Source of the DNA: Chitinophagaceae bacterium
Lineage (GTDB): Bacteria; Bacteroidota; Bacteroidia; Cytophagales; Cytophagaceae
Length of the DNA: 64,000 bases
NCBI GenBank assembly: GCA_028288365.1
Contig: JAQBNU010000063.1
Location: 1 to 64,000, forward strand
Direction of reading: 5' to 3'
In this document: piece by piece, positions 9,601 through 17,498 of the stretch
Layout: each line of letters begins with the position of its first letter
How positions within the stretch are numbered: the first letter of the stretch is position 1
The notes under the pieces: model-generated
Database searches by the model: none
Seen by the model: only the letters and a program-made list of their open reading frames with translations
What the model was told of the DNA's origin: nothing
Made by a program: the position numbers and the translations under genes

Positions 9601-9702
9601 GCCCAGGTATTTGTATCCCATTAATCCAAACAGCACGATGATCAGTGACATCACAATGGATAAAACAGGGCGATTGATGCTTATGGTGGAAAGGCTACTC
9701 AT
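6607..9702 (-). CDS. RND efflux pump, AcrB/MexB (HAE1) type
   Basis: Inner-membrane proton-driven exporter of hydrophobic or amphiphilic compounds. At 1031 aa it has the typical length. It has a first TM helix at about residues 11-30, a large periplasmic loop, a block of TM helices from ~338, a second periplasmic loop and a second TM block from ~855. The proton-relay Asp pair is present in GLVVDDGIVV (Asp402, Asp403), as is the partner Lys in TKNGILIVEFA of the second half. It lies between the adaptor and channel genes with 6-7 base gaps, so the three are one operon. Known relatives export drugs, detergents or lipids; nothing here fixes the substrate. Confidence 0.95.
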   Translation of the reverse strand: MSSLSTISINRPVLSIVMSLIIVLFGLMGYKYLGVREYPSIDPPIITVRTSYAGANADVIESQITEPLEKVLNSIEGIRCISSASNQGSSSITVEFNLDANLEAAANDVRDKVGQAARQLPQDIDAPPVVSKADANSDAIIALVLQSNTRSNLDVSDYAENVIAERLQTISGVSSVQIWGQKRYAMRIWMDPIKLASFGLTPVDINTALTRENVELPSGKIAGNQTELTVRTMGRFTDEASFNNMIIKTSGDQTVLLKDVGYAKLGAENEETILRQSGIPMVGVGLVPQPGANYLDIADEFYKRLDGIKKDLPKDYKIDIGLDNTKFIKQSVEEVEETLLIAILLVVIIIYLFFRDWVIAIRPLIDIPVSLIGAFFIMYFMGYSINILSLLAIVLATGLVVDDGIVVTENIYKKIEEGMSPKEAAIKGSNEIYFAVISTSITLAAVFLPLIFLEGFVGRLFREFGVVIAGAVLISAFVSLSLTPMLNAKLGRKGSKKSKFYDMTEPFFVGMNNFYRRNLEHFMQRRWQGIAIIIVCVGLIFFVGSLLKSELAPLDDRSALRLTITAPEGTSYDYMDKFMLGMSEFVDDSIPEKQVALLITAPGFSGSGAVNSGMARIMLKEPKDRKRSQQEIADYITKVAKGFPVAKTLVIQQQTISAGGSRGGLPVQFVIQAQNFDKLKTALPKFMDEVSKDPTFQVFDVDLKFNKPELQIEIDREKARNLGVEAIDIGQTLQLALSGQRFSYFIMNGKQYQVIGQVDRKDRNDPMDLKSMYVKNINGELIQMDNLVTVKELSSPPQLYHYNRYKSATVSAGLAPGKTVGDGIKAMQSIADRTLDESFSTDLTGAARDFSESSSNVLLAFYLALVLIYLVLAAQFESFIDPFVIMLTVPLALAGALISLWYFNQTLNIFSQIGIIMLIGLVTKNGILIVEFANQLKEDGMKIPEAIREAAVARLRPILMTSLATALGALPIALALGAGSKSRMSMGIVIIGGIIFSLILTLFVIPALYSYLSREIKQEESTSSISKEKIV

Positions 9703-9709
9703 ATTGATT

Positions 9710-10780
9710 TTATTGCTTTACAGAACCAATGATTTTAACTGGTGCTTCATTTTTCATTTGCATAAGTCCCGTCGTAATGATCGTGTCTCCTTCTGTGATA
9801 CCACTTGTGATGACGATTCTGGAATCGGTGCGTGTACCCGGCTCTACTTTGCCTGACATTGCTTTTCCGTTGTGGTAGAAAAACACTTTGTACCCTTTCT
9901 GTTCCGGAATTAATCCTTCTGTAGGAATGAGAATACTGTTAGAACTTTCCTTCGTCATTTCTACTTTAACAAATGCACCGGGCAATAATTTATTTTGATG
10001 ATCAAAACAAAGCGCACGAATCTTTAAGGTGCGAGTTGCCAGATCGATCTTTGGTTCTATCGCAAATACGTTTGCTTTAAATGCACCCTTTATACCTTCG
10101 GCGCTAAACGTAAGAGGATCTCCTTTTTTCACCAGGTCCATGTATTTTTCAGGAACAGAAAAATCTATTTTCATTGGAGTCAGTTGTTGTATCGTAGCTA
10201 CAACAGAAGAAGGAGTCACATAACTTCCTTCACTGATGCTTTTCAATCCAACCACTCCATCGAAAGGTGCTCTTATTTCTGTCTTCTGAAGTTGAGCATG
10301 TAATAAGTCACGATCCGATTTATATCCATTGGCTTGATTGAGGGCAATGTCGTAGGCTTCCTGGCTCACTCCATTTATTTCCAACAGATCTTTTTGTCGC
10401 TTTGCCATTTGATCGGACAACTTGATTTGCAATTCTATTTTATCCAATTGAGCACGCAGGTCTGCATCGTTAATTTTCACAAGCAGTGTATTTTTCTTTA
10501 CAAAGGTTCCTTCTGAAAAATAGATCTTCACTACTTTACCTGCCACCTCAGGCATCAATGAAGCGTCTTCATTGGCAAGTGCGGTACCCGTGCTTATGAT
10601 TTGTTCATTAAACGTTTGTTTCTTCGCAATGAAAACGTTGACTGCACTACTCGGTACACTTCCTCCTTTTGTATTTTTTATTTTGGAAGCATCCGTCCTA
10701 TTTTCAAAAAACTTAAGTTTGATGAATACCAGTGCTCCGATGATGACCAACACAAGGACTGTTGTTTTAATGCTCTTCAT
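9710..10780 (-). CDS. RND periplasmic adaptor (membrane fusion protein)
   Basis: Links the pump to the outer-membrane channel. The protein is 356 aa with an N-terminal TM anchor (about residues 7-25) rather than a lipobox. A lipoyl/barrel-sandwich half lies around VAGKVVKIYFSEGTFVKKN. A helical hairpin at about 110-160 is followed by the second lipoyl half (APFDGVVGLKSISEGSYV), a beta-barrel and a membrane-proximal domain ending in VKIIGSVKQ. It is the first gene of the operon; the pump follows after 7 bases. Regulation is probably from the upstream 600-base gap, where a -7 element is present; no local repressor gene is adjacent. Confidence 0.92.
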   Translation of the reverse strand: MKSIKTTVLVLVIIGALVFIKLKFFENRTDASKIKNTKGGSVPSSAVNVFIAKKQTFNEQIISTGTALANEDASLMPEVAGKVVKIYFSEGTFVKKNTLLVKINDADLRAQLDKIELQIKLSDQMAKRQKDLLEINGVSQEAYDIALNQANGYKSDRDLLHAQLQKTEIRAPFDGVVGLKSISEGSYVTPSSVVATIQQLTPMKIDFSVPEKYMDLVKKGDPLTFSAEGIKGAFKANVFAIEPKIDLATRTLKIRALCFDHQNKLLPGAFVKVEMTKESSNSILIPTEGLIPEQKGYKVFFYHNGKAMSGKVEPGTRTDSRIVITSGITEGDTIITTGLMQMKNEAPVKIIGSVKQ

Positions 10781-10908
10781 ATTTTATCGACTACTTATGG
10801 ATACTATTTCAAAATCAGTAAAACAAAATGAATTAACCTTACTTTATTTTTTTGTTTTAACACCTATTTATTCAAAAGAAATGTGGTACTACTCCAACGA
10901 TCGTCTTG

Positions 10909-10916
10909 CAAATATA
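10909..10916 (-). promoter_or_regulatory. -7 promoter element of the efflux operon
   Basis: TATATTTG on the minus strand matches TAnnTTTG. It would give a long leader of about 120 bases before the adaptor ATG; no clear -33 element is seen. Confidence 0.4.
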
Positions 10917-11068
10917 AGCGACAAACCGAACTAGTGATTAGTTCCCACAAACGAACTTCCTAAAAATAATACCCATAAAAAAAAGGAATAGAAGAACGGG
11001 GGGAATTCATAGATAGAACGGGCACATTCACCTGAAAGCCTGGAAAGCAGGAAGCTTAAAGCAAAAAA

Positions 11069-11094
11069 TCCCGACCCAGTTTCCTGAATCGGGA
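11069..11094. terminator. hairpin in intergenic region
   Basis: TCCCGA (11069-11074) pairs with TCGGGA (11089-11094) and is followed by GAGATAAAAAAAA. The orientation is unclear because no gene ends nearby; it may belong to an unrecognised transcript. Confidence 0.3.
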
Positions 11095-11379
11095 GAGATA
11101 AAAAAAATATCAAAAAATACGAGACTTGAAAACACTTTACAGCTGGTAAATCAGGATAGAGTTAGGTCATCAAATAGCCTGCACTATTTAGCTGTTAACC
11201 CTTCTCCATTCAAAAAATTCTGTCAAGCAATTTCAAATAGAAGACTTCAACTCTTTTCATTTTGCTTCCGTACTTTTAATTATTTTTTAAAAAAAATGGC
11301 TTATGCACGATAAATCACTAATTTGCAGACGATTTTGAACAATGTTATTTCAAAACAAACCCCTCTCTTTCAACAGAGC

Positions 11380-11928
11380 ATGGCCCTTACGGACGAATTG
11401 GTTAAAAAGTGTATCAACAACGAACCCGCTGCACAAAAAGAATTGTACAAGCAGCTGAGTGGAAAGCTTTTTGCCATTTGTTACCGCTACACTAAAAATA
11501 AGGCGGAAGCGGAAGACTGGCTTCAGGAGTCTTTCATAAAGATCTTTTCCAATCTCAAATCATTCAAATTTGAAGGCTCCTTTGAGGGCTGGGCCAAACG
11601 CATTGCGGTGAATCACATTCTGTCTGATTTCAAGAAAAAGAAAGCATTGAAATTTACAGATGAGCTGGAAGAAAATACGTTAACGATAGAAGCGGAAGCT
11701 CCCAGCAATTTTGGTAAGGAAGATTTAATTCGTTTTATTAACTTATTGCCTGAAGGGAAAAAATTAATCTTCAATTTATATGTCATAGAAGGATACTCTC
11801 ACAAGGAAATCGCTGAAACATTAAACATCAACGAGGGAACCTCCAGGGGACAATTAGCTAAAGCCAGAGAACAATTGATAGAAATTCATACGAAATACAA
11901 TCGCATCAATGCCGAACAAATATCCTGA
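11380..11928 (+). CDS. RNA polymerase sigma factor, ECF type
   Basis: Redirects RNA polymerase to a small regulon. The protein is 182 aa. Sigma region 2 is at about residues 20-88 (YRYTKNKAEAEDWLQESF, then FEGSFEGWAKRIAVN, which includes the -10-binding and DNA-melting segment). Region 4 is at about 113-168 (LPEGKKLIFNL, then the helix-turn-helix YSHKEIAETLNINEGTSR). I chose ATG 11380 (MALTDELVKK) because the only upstream in-frame start is a TTG giving an unrelated 19-residue extension. It overlaps the next gene by 20 bases, the usual sigma/anti-sigma arrangement. Confidence 0.92.
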   Translation: MALTDELVKKCINNEPAAQKELYKQLSGKLFAICYRYTKNKAEAEDWLQESFIKIFSNLKSFKFEGSFEGWAKRIAVNHILSDFKKKKALKFTDELEENTLTIEAEAPSNFGKEDLIRFINLLPEGKKLIFNLYVIEGYSHKEIAETLNINEGTSRGQLAKAREQLIEIHTKYNRINAEQIS

Positions 11929-12535
11929 AGATATTGACCAATTAGATGACTTCTACAAAAGTCAGCTGGCTGATTTTGAAATCACGCCACCGGATCATTT
12001 GTGGGATAAAATCAGTGCAGGCCAGGCAGCAGGTACATCAGCATCTGTGGCAGGAAACAATGCGTCTTCTTCTTTCTTATCCGGTACTACAAAAATTATT
12101 GGTTTGAGCGTTGTGACCTGCGGCTTGATCGCTGCCGGTCTTTATTACTTTATCTTCCGCTCTGCAAGCCCTTCTCCTAACGATCACACAGAAGCACCGG
12201 CAATAGAGCAATCAGTAGAAAAAACAAACGAGTCCGGCAATACCCATACAACACCTGCGAATTCCAATCCAACAGAAGCAACACATCCGTCTTCTTCTGT
12301 ACATCCAGGCAATCCACAACAGAACGCTCAAAACGGCCAGTCCAATCCTGCGCAGGAAACATCAACAGAAGGGACACCTGTACTGATCAACACTCCCAAA
12401 GAAGAACTAAAAACAGACAGCATAGCAGAAATAAAACCTGTTGAAAAACCAAAAGAAAAAGTAAAGTTCAAAGACAAGTATAAAAAAGAGTACCAGGACA
12501 GCACGAGTAAACTATTTGTACCGGGTAGTAAATAG
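11909..12535 (+). CDS. membrane protein, probable anti-sigma factor
   Basis: The protein is 208 aa. The cytoplasmic N-terminus (residues 1-60) carries a motif usual in proteins encoded after Bacteroidota ECF sigma factors (ITPPDHLWDKIS), followed by one TM helix (62-83). A periplasmic tail rich in Pro, Ser, Thr and Asn ends in a Lys/Glu-rich stretch. No zinc-binding anti-sigma motif (HxxxCxxC) is seen, so the assignment rests on overlap with the sigma gene and on topology. It would hold the sigma factor at the membrane until an envelope signal. It ends 3 bases before the stop of the convergent TPR/PD40 gene. Confidence 0.65.
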   Translation: MPNKYPEDIDQLDDFYKSQLADFEITPPDHLWDKISAGQAAGTSASVAGNNASSSFLSGTTKIIGLSVVTCGLIAAGLYYFIFRSASPSPNDHTEAPAIEQSVEKTNESGNTHTTPANSNPTEATHPSSSVHPGNPQQNAQNGQSNPAQETSTEGTPVLINTPKEELKTDSIAEIKPVEKPKEKVKFKDKYKKEYQDSTSKLFVPGSK

Positions 12536-12538
12536 TGC

Positions 12539-13801
12539 TTACTTATTTTTTTTGATGATGTAAATATCTTCCTCTCCTTTTCCACCTTCACGGTTGGAAG
12601 AGAAATAACCAATATTTTTTTCCTTGTTCCAATACACCGAGACATCATCCTGAGGTGAATTAATGGGAGCACCTATATTCACAATCATTTCATACTCCCC
12701 GTCTTCGTTTTCTGTCGCACTATAGATATCATACCCTCCCATTCCTTCGGGTCTGTTGGAAGAAAAATATAATGTACCATCGCTATGATAAAAAGGATAC
12801 ATGTCGTTGTAAGGCGAATTGACATGAGGTCCAAGGTTGATGGGCTTTGTCCATTTGTGATCAATATTAAAACACACATAAATGTCTGTTCCTCCATAAC
12901 CACCTTCCATATCCGAAACAAAGAAAAACAATTCTTCATTTTCTTCTACTGCCGGATGTCCGTAGGAATGCGTTGTATCATTGAATACAAATGTTTGCCA
13001 GTTGGTCCAGTTGTTATTTTCCCAGAAAGCACTGTACATCTTCAAGGCATTTTTAGAACCGGGATCATTGCTATATGGCTTATCGATACTTCTGGTAAAA
13101 AAAATCTTTTTATAATCGCCTGTAAAAGAAGCACAGCATTCGTGGTGAATGCTGTTGATGCGCGTAGAGAAATTACTCACCTGATCAGGATAGAGACTGT
13201 CTTTACCGGTTGCCAACAGCAGGTTGTATAAAGGTAATGCGGTATTGCTCGATTTTTTCTTGATCAATGTTTCTTCTCTGTTAGAAGAAAAAACAATTCC
13301 ACTTTTATAACGCACCGGTGCGACGTCTGAATGGATAGAATTTACTTTAGACAGATTTTCTACTCCATACAACGACAGGTTGCTATTGACAGAAAAAGAA
13401 TCACAAGAACCAATACATATTTTTTTTCTAACAAACTTATCCGACAACTTCTCGTATTGTATCCTCGCCTCACTGTACTTGCCCTGTTTCTTCAATACTT
13501 CTGCATAGTTGATGAGCAGCGAGTCTCCCACCGCTTGAGTGGCAATGACATCCGCATAGATACTTTCTGCTTTATCGTACATCCCCACTTTTCGATAACA
13601 CTCTGCCAAACGCAATTCACACCCGGCATCTGCTTTATTGCTTCTGATATATTTTTCATATTCAGGAATGGCTTTTGCATAATACCTCACCATGAAATAA
13701 GCATTCCCCCTTTCCAAATGTTTGGATACGCTCTGCGCCATGGTGAAATGTGTCACCATCGTCAAGAGCAGCATACTAAAAACACAATACTTTTTCATCA
13801 A
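12539..13801 (-). CDS. TPR/PD40 beta-propeller protein without OmpA domain
   Basis: The protein is 420 aa: a signal peptide (1-23), then TPR helices at about 25-130 (GNAYFMVRYYAKAIPEYEKY, ECYRKVGMYDKAESIYADV). The rest is PD40 beta-propeller repeats with the typical FSSNRPEGMGGYDIYSA and SSNREGGKGEEDIY strands. It ends right after the propeller, so it lacks the carboxypeptidase-regulatory and OmpA domains of full-length PorE-like proteins elsewhere in this window. It overlaps the porP/sprF-like gene by four bases (ATGA), indicating translational coupling. It is likely a periplasmic or outer-membrane partner of the exported CHU_C protein. Confidence 0.85.
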   Translation of the reverse strand: MMKKYCVFSMLLLTMVTHFTMAQSVSKHLERGNAYFMVRYYAKAIPEYEKYIRSNKADAGCELRLAECYRKVGMYDKAESIYADVIATQAVGDSLLINYAEVLKKQGKYSEARIQYEKLSDKFVRKKICIGSCDSFSVNSNLSLYGVENLSKVNSIHSDVAPVRYKSGIVFSSNREETLIKKKSSNTALPLYNLLLATGKDSLYPDQVSNFSTRINSIHHECCASFTGDYKKIFFTRSIDKPYSNDPGSKNALKMYSAFWENNNWTNWQTFVFNDTTHSYGHPAVEENEELFFFVSDMEGGYGGTDIYVCFNIDHKWTKPINLGPHVNSPYNDMYPFYHSDGTLYFSSNRPEGMGGYDIYSATENEDGEYEMIVNIGAPINSPQDDVSVYWNKEKNIGYFSSNREGGKGEEDIYIIKKNK

Positions 13802-14745
13802 TCGAAAAACAAAGGAGAGACAGTAACTTTTCTTTTTAAAATTCTATCTATTTTTTCTGCAGGCACCAGCTTGATGGATAAGATCAATTCGTGTGTATTA
13901 CCCATGTAATTGTTAAGCTTGTTGAACGATTGATCGTAAGCATAAGACAATACATATTTATTGGAGGTAGTTCCTAACACCTTGTCGATATTCAATGTAG
14001 CCACTACAGAAAATAAGGAAGCTGTTCCGTAGCCCAGACCAAAAGAAAAAAGTTGCTGGTATTGAACCGGAATAATCAACGCGGCATAAGGCTTGAAGTT
14101 GCTGGTATACTCTATGCGAAACGAAGGTACGAGTATAACACTGGGAGAAATGTTGCGCGAAGCACCCAACATAAAATGGTAATAATTTTTCAAAGTCGCC
14201 TGTTGACTCAGGTAAATACCTGCAGACCGAACGAAGGAAAATCCTGTATAAAAATTTCTCTGTTTATAAAATACACCTCCACCTACTTCAGGTAGGAGTT
14301 GTTTGTTGTTTGTTAGCAATAAATCGTTTGGGTCTTTGACTAATAAGCCTCCCAAATTTTCACTTCGCTGCAAGAGTCCCAGTTTTATTCCGAATGAAAG
14401 TCTGCCTTGTTCAAAATTGATCTTATACGAAGCATTGACATTGGCATATAGCGATTGCACGGTTGCTGTTGATTCCTGTAGCACATTGATTCCTGCACCC
14501 AATCGTTCGTAATTAAAAGGCAGATGTCCGCTTATACCCTGCAATGAAGGCGTGCCGCTTGTATTGAGCCATTGCGTTTTATTGATGACGGAAACGTTGA
14601 TATGATCTTCTGTGCCCACATAAGCAGGATTATACAATTGTATGGCTTGTTGAAAATTGGTAACAGATAATTGTGTTTGAGCGCGACTTAAAAAAGGTAG
14701 CACCACAAGCAGGACGAAGAAGAGCTGTTTTAAAAAAATAGTCAT
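13798..14745 (-). CDS. PorP/SprF family type IX secretion outer-membrane protein
   Basis: The protein is 315 aa with a signal peptide ending SRAQT. The family hallmark follows at the start of the mature protein: NFQQAIQLYNPAYVGTE, then a beta-barrel with alternating strands (GRLSFGIKLGLLQ, LVPSFRIEYTSN). PorP/SprF proteins accompany T9SS substrates with type B C-terminal domains and help place them on the cell surface (SprF with the adhesin SprB in Flavobacterium). Here it is the middle gene between such a substrate and a PD40 protein, with four-base overlaps on both sides. It is one of many paralogues expected in such genomes, so I give no gene symbol. Confidence 0.9.
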   Translation of the reverse strand: MTIFLKQLFFVLLVVLPFLSRAQTQLSVTNFQQAIQLYNPAYVGTEDHINVSVINKTQWLNTSGTPSLQGISGHLPFNYERLGAGINVLQESTATVQSLYANVNASYKINFEQGRLSFGIKLGLLQRSENLGGLLVKDPNDLLLTNNKQLLPEVGGGVFYKQRNFYTGFSFVRSAGIYLSQQATLKNYYHFMLGASRNISPSVILVPSFRIEYTSNFKPYAALIIPVQYQQLFSFGLGYGTASLFSVVATLNIDKVLGTTSNKYVLSYAYDQSFNKLNNYMGNTHELILSIKLVPAEKIDRILKRKVTVSPLFFD

Positions 14746-16364
14746 CGTTTGAGGTATAAATTACCTTTATATACTTTGTCCCATTCTTTGACCTTCACTA
14801 AATAATAATAGGTACCTACAGGTAGTCCACCACCATCCCACTCATTTTTATAATTTTCATTGTGGTACACGGCCTGGTTCCATACATTAAAAACCGCTAC
14901 ATCTACTGATGGTATTTTTTCTATATTTTTAATGAAAAACGTTTCGTTGTCTCCATCTCCATTGGGTGTGATCAATTCATAAATAATTACATCTTCATCT
15001 ATTGCCAGCGTGACATTAATTTGTAACGTATCATAGACGCAACTGCCTTCGTGTATGTTCACCTTATATAATCCTACATTACTGGAGTCAATAGCAGGAA
15101 TAACAATCGCACTGCTATCTACAATACCTTGAGGCGTTGTCCATACGTAACTGACGCCCGACACCGACTGAACCGATAAATTCAATTCTTCTCCTGCATA
15201 AATTGGTAAATCATTGGCAATGGAAAATATAGGAATGACAGCGTGTGACTGAACCTGAACATAAAAAGTATCTGCGGCGGGTAGGTAGGAAGTATCCCCA
15301 TCGTTGTAAGCAATGATCTGGTAAGTATGATTGGAAGGTGGAGCAAAATGATCGGAGATTATTGTGCTGTCCAATAATCTATAATGTACGGGTAAACCAG
15401 ATGAGTTACTTGCTTGCAACAATAATGTATCTCCGCAATACATCGAAGAATCCGAAGCAGTGATCACAGGCCTGATGCGGTTATCTATTACATGTACCGT
15501 GCTACTGGTTATTTGAAAAGAAAGCAGTGGAGCTCCAGGATTGGTAACAATGCAATAATAAAAACCACCATCACCTGATGCTGCACTTTGATTTACTAAA
15601 GTATTAGTAGTGCTTCCAGAAAATCTATCGTTATCCACTACATCTCCTCCATTGAAAAAGATATTCTTCCATTGGTATACATTACCCGTCCCTCCCATAG
15701 AGACCTGCAGTGTAAAAGGATATAAAACATTTACATAAACATCTGGTGCAGTAGGAGCTCCAGAGCTCTGTGCATTATATACATATTGCAAATTAGGGAT
15801 GGAAGCATTAGGCACCACATCGTCAAATCCTAAAATATTCTGATCTACATATAAAGTAGTCAAACTCGTGACTGACGAGAGATCTGGAAAATCAGTAAAC
15901 GAATTATTCGTGATCCAGATATCCGATAGGTTGGGCATGTTGGTAGCAAACACCGCAGGAAAGGCCCCACTAAAATTATTGTTGCTGAGGTTGATGCTTA
16001 CAATAGAATCAAGACTTCCCATACAGCTCGGCAGATTGCCTGACAGTGTATTACTTTGTAAATAGATGTATTCCAAATCGGAGAGATCACAAAATTCTGT
16101 CGGAAGACTTCCTACAAGGTTATTATTATTCAGCGACAATGTTTGTACTCTGTTTCCAACAACGCTAACGCCTTTCCAGGTGTCAACATTCGTTACTAAC
16201 CAATTGCTATCGTCCAGCCATTGAGCACCATTGGTGCTGTTGTACAAAGCAACCAATGCCAAAGAATCTTGCGGTAAAATGGGAACATGTCCCTGCGCGT
16301 ATCCTTGAGTTTGCGTTAAAATAAAAAAAGAAAGAAATAAGAACTTCTGAATAAAATTTTTCAT
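14742..16364 (-). CDS. T9SS-exported leucine-rich-repeat protein with CHU_C sorting domain
   Basis: The protein is 540 aa. It has a signal peptide (1-24, ending QGYAQ). Leucine-rich repeats follow at about 30-190 (LSLNNNNLVGSLPTEF, INLSNNNFSGAFP), of the plant-like type with LxGxLP turns. Two or three Ig/PKD-like domains span about 200-450. The C-terminal type B T9SS sorting domain covers about 460-540 (TPNGDGDNETF, NVWNQAVYH, WDGGGLPVGTYYYLVKV, GNLYLKR). It is likely a surface adhesin or sensor protein. It is first gene of the operon with the PorP/SprF and PD40 genes; the LRR part suggests protein or glycan binding. Confidence 0.9.
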   Translation of the reverse strand: MKNFIQKFLFLSFFILTQTQGYAQGHVPILPQDSLALVALYNSTNGAQWLDDSNWLVTNVDTWKGVSVVGNRVQTLSLNNNNLVGSLPTEFCDLSDLEYIYLQSNTLSGNLPSCMGSLDSIVSINLSNNNFSGAFPAVFATNMPNLSDIWITNNSFTDFPDLSSVTSLTTLYVDQNILGFDDVVPNASIPNLQYVYNAQSSGAPTAPDVYVNVLYPFTLQVSMGGTGNVYQWKNIFFNGGDVVDNDRFSGSTTNTLVNQSAASGDGGFYYCIVTNPGAPLLSFQITSSTVHVIDNRIRPVITASDSSMYCGDTLLLQASNSSGLPVHYRLLDSTIISDHFAPPSNHTYQIIAYNDGDTSYLPAADTFYVQVQSHAVIPIFSIANDLPIYAGEELNLSVQSVSGVSYVWTTPQGIVDSSAIVIPAIDSSNVGLYKVNIHEGSCVYDTLQINVTLAIDEDVIIYELITPNGDGDNETFFIKNIEKIPSVDVAVFNVWNQAVYHNENYKNEWDGGGLPVGTYYYLVKVKEWDKVYKGNLYLKR

Positions 16365-16434
16365 TCCGATTTCATGATAAAAGAAAAAAAACTGGATGAG
16401 TATTAATAAAATACTTCGGATGCTGGGAAATAGA

Positions 16435-16467
16435 AAGTTCTTCTGATTCTTTACATCAGAAGAACTT
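16435..16467 (-). terminator. hairpin after trhO
   Basis: A perfect 13-bp stem (16435-16447 with 16455-16467, seven-base loop) lies just past the trhO stop and before the CHU_C operon. It likely separates the two transcripts. Confidence 0.55.
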
Positions 16468-16477
16468 GAGAATTATA

Positions 16478-17419
16478 TTATCGCTTGGCAAAACGATACG
16501 GATCATATCCGTTCAATGAAGTAGAGTAATAACCCGTACCATTGTATGGTCTTTTCTCTGAATGATTTTTACAGGTTTCAGAACAAGCTCCGTCTAATGA
16601 AGTACCGCAGTTCTCACAAATGGGAACATGAATGTTACATTCCGCATTGGCGCAATTGACCATTCGGTCACTCAAAGTACCGCACACGTAACACGTGGAA
16701 ATGACTTTAGGATTCACTTTGTTGACATCCACCGCTACACGTCCATCGAATACATAGCACTTGCCTTCAAAATCTTCTCCGCCTGCTTCCATGCCGTATT
16801 TGATGATGCCTCCATGCAATTGGTAGACATCTTCAAAGCCCTGTTCCAATAAATACGCACTGGCTTTTTCGCACTTAATGCCACCGGTACAATAGGTCAA
16901 TATTTTTTTGCCTTTATATTGTTCCAGTTCTTTTATTTTATCCGGAAAGTCTCTGAAGTTTTCAATATCCAGCGTGATCGCATTTTTAAATCTTCCCAAC
17001 TCGTGTTCATAATCTGAACGAACATCCAGAATGACCACGTCATCCCGGTCTTTCATCGCTTTGAACGCTTGTGGTTCCAGGTGAATACCTGTACGTTCGT
17101 TGGGATTGATATGCCCCAAAGACGAATGTACTATTTCAGATTTTACACGGACGTGAAGTTTTTGAAAAGCATGTTCGTGATGCGCTTCCACTTTAAACTC
17201 AATAGAAGCAAACATCGGATCGGCTTTCATCTGTTGCATGTACGCTTCTGTAGCTTCTTGAGTACCAGAAACGGTGCCGTTGATTCCTTCTTTTGCGATG
17301 ATGATGCGACCTCTGAGACCGAGGTCCAAACACAACAGGTGATGTTGTTCTCTATATTGCTCCGGATCATTGATCGAGGTATAGCAATAGTACAGTAAAA
17401 TATAATACGTCTGTTCCAT
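16478..17419 (-). CDS. trhO: tRNA uridine(34) hydroxylase, rhodanese family
   Basis: Oxygen-dependent hydroxylation of tRNA wobble uridine 34, the first step to cmo5U/mo5U-type modifications (formerly YceA). The protein is 313 aa. The N-terminal ferredoxin-like domain (1-95) has the family motif AKEGINGTVSG. The rhodanese domain covers about 110-215 (VILDVRSDYEHELG), with the active-site loop TYCTGGIKCEKA containing Cys177 and Cys183. A C-terminal cysteine-rich zinc-binding-like extension has several CxxC pairs (CYVCG, CENCG). A promoter with both -33 and -7 elements precedes it. Confidence 0.93.
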   Translation of the reverse strand: MEQTYYILLYYCYTSINDPEQYREQHHLLCLDLGLRGRIIIAKEGINGTVSGTQEATEAYMQQMKADPMFASIEFKVEAHHEHAFQKLHVRVKSEIVHSSLGHINPNERTGIHLEPQAFKAMKDRDDVVILDVRSDYEHELGRFKNAITLDIENFRDFPDKIKELEQYKGKKILTYCTGGIKCEKASAYLLEQGFEDVYQLHGGIIKYGMEAGGEDFEGKCYVFDGRVAVDVNKVNPKVISTCYVCGTLSDRMVNCANAECNIHVPICENCGTSLDGACSETCKNHSEKRPYNGTGYYSTSLNGYDPYRFAKR

Positions 17420-17467
17420 GTTCTTCCAAAACTTAGTTTCAAGCTAAGTGGTTAAGTGACAATGCTA

Positions 17468-17498
17468 CAAAGTTAAACAATTTGAAACTATTTCTCAA
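17468..17498 (-). promoter_or_regulatory. promoter of trhO
   Basis: On the minus strand, TTG (17496-17498) and TAACTTTG (17468-17475) are separated by 20 bases, matching the Bacteroidota -33/-7 arrangement. The -33 part overlaps the stop-codon region of the upstream acetyltransferase gene. A small hairpin (17431-17436 with 17444-17449) lies in the leader. Confidence 0.65.

Larger units (their letters stand above)
10781..11379. other. divergent intergenic region, 599 bases
   Basis: Separates the efflux operon from the sigma-factor gene. It holds a -7 element for the efflux operon (10909-10916) and a hairpin (11069-11094). A short inverted repeat AAATAG/CTATTT lies at 11172-11177 and 11184-11189. 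Nothing else is recognisable. The open frame on the minus strand at 10931-11113 has no family features and I do not treat it as a gene. Confidence 0.5.

Noticed and set aside
10931-11113. 60-codon hydrophobic minus-strand frame
   Set aside because: It spans a terminator-like hairpin and poly-A tracts, with no ribosome site or family features; hydrophobicity comes from AT-rich repeats.
11319-11325. -7-like TAATTTG before the sigma-factor gene
   Set aside because: One base short of the TAnnTTTG spacing and without a -33 element; not strong enough to list as a promoter.
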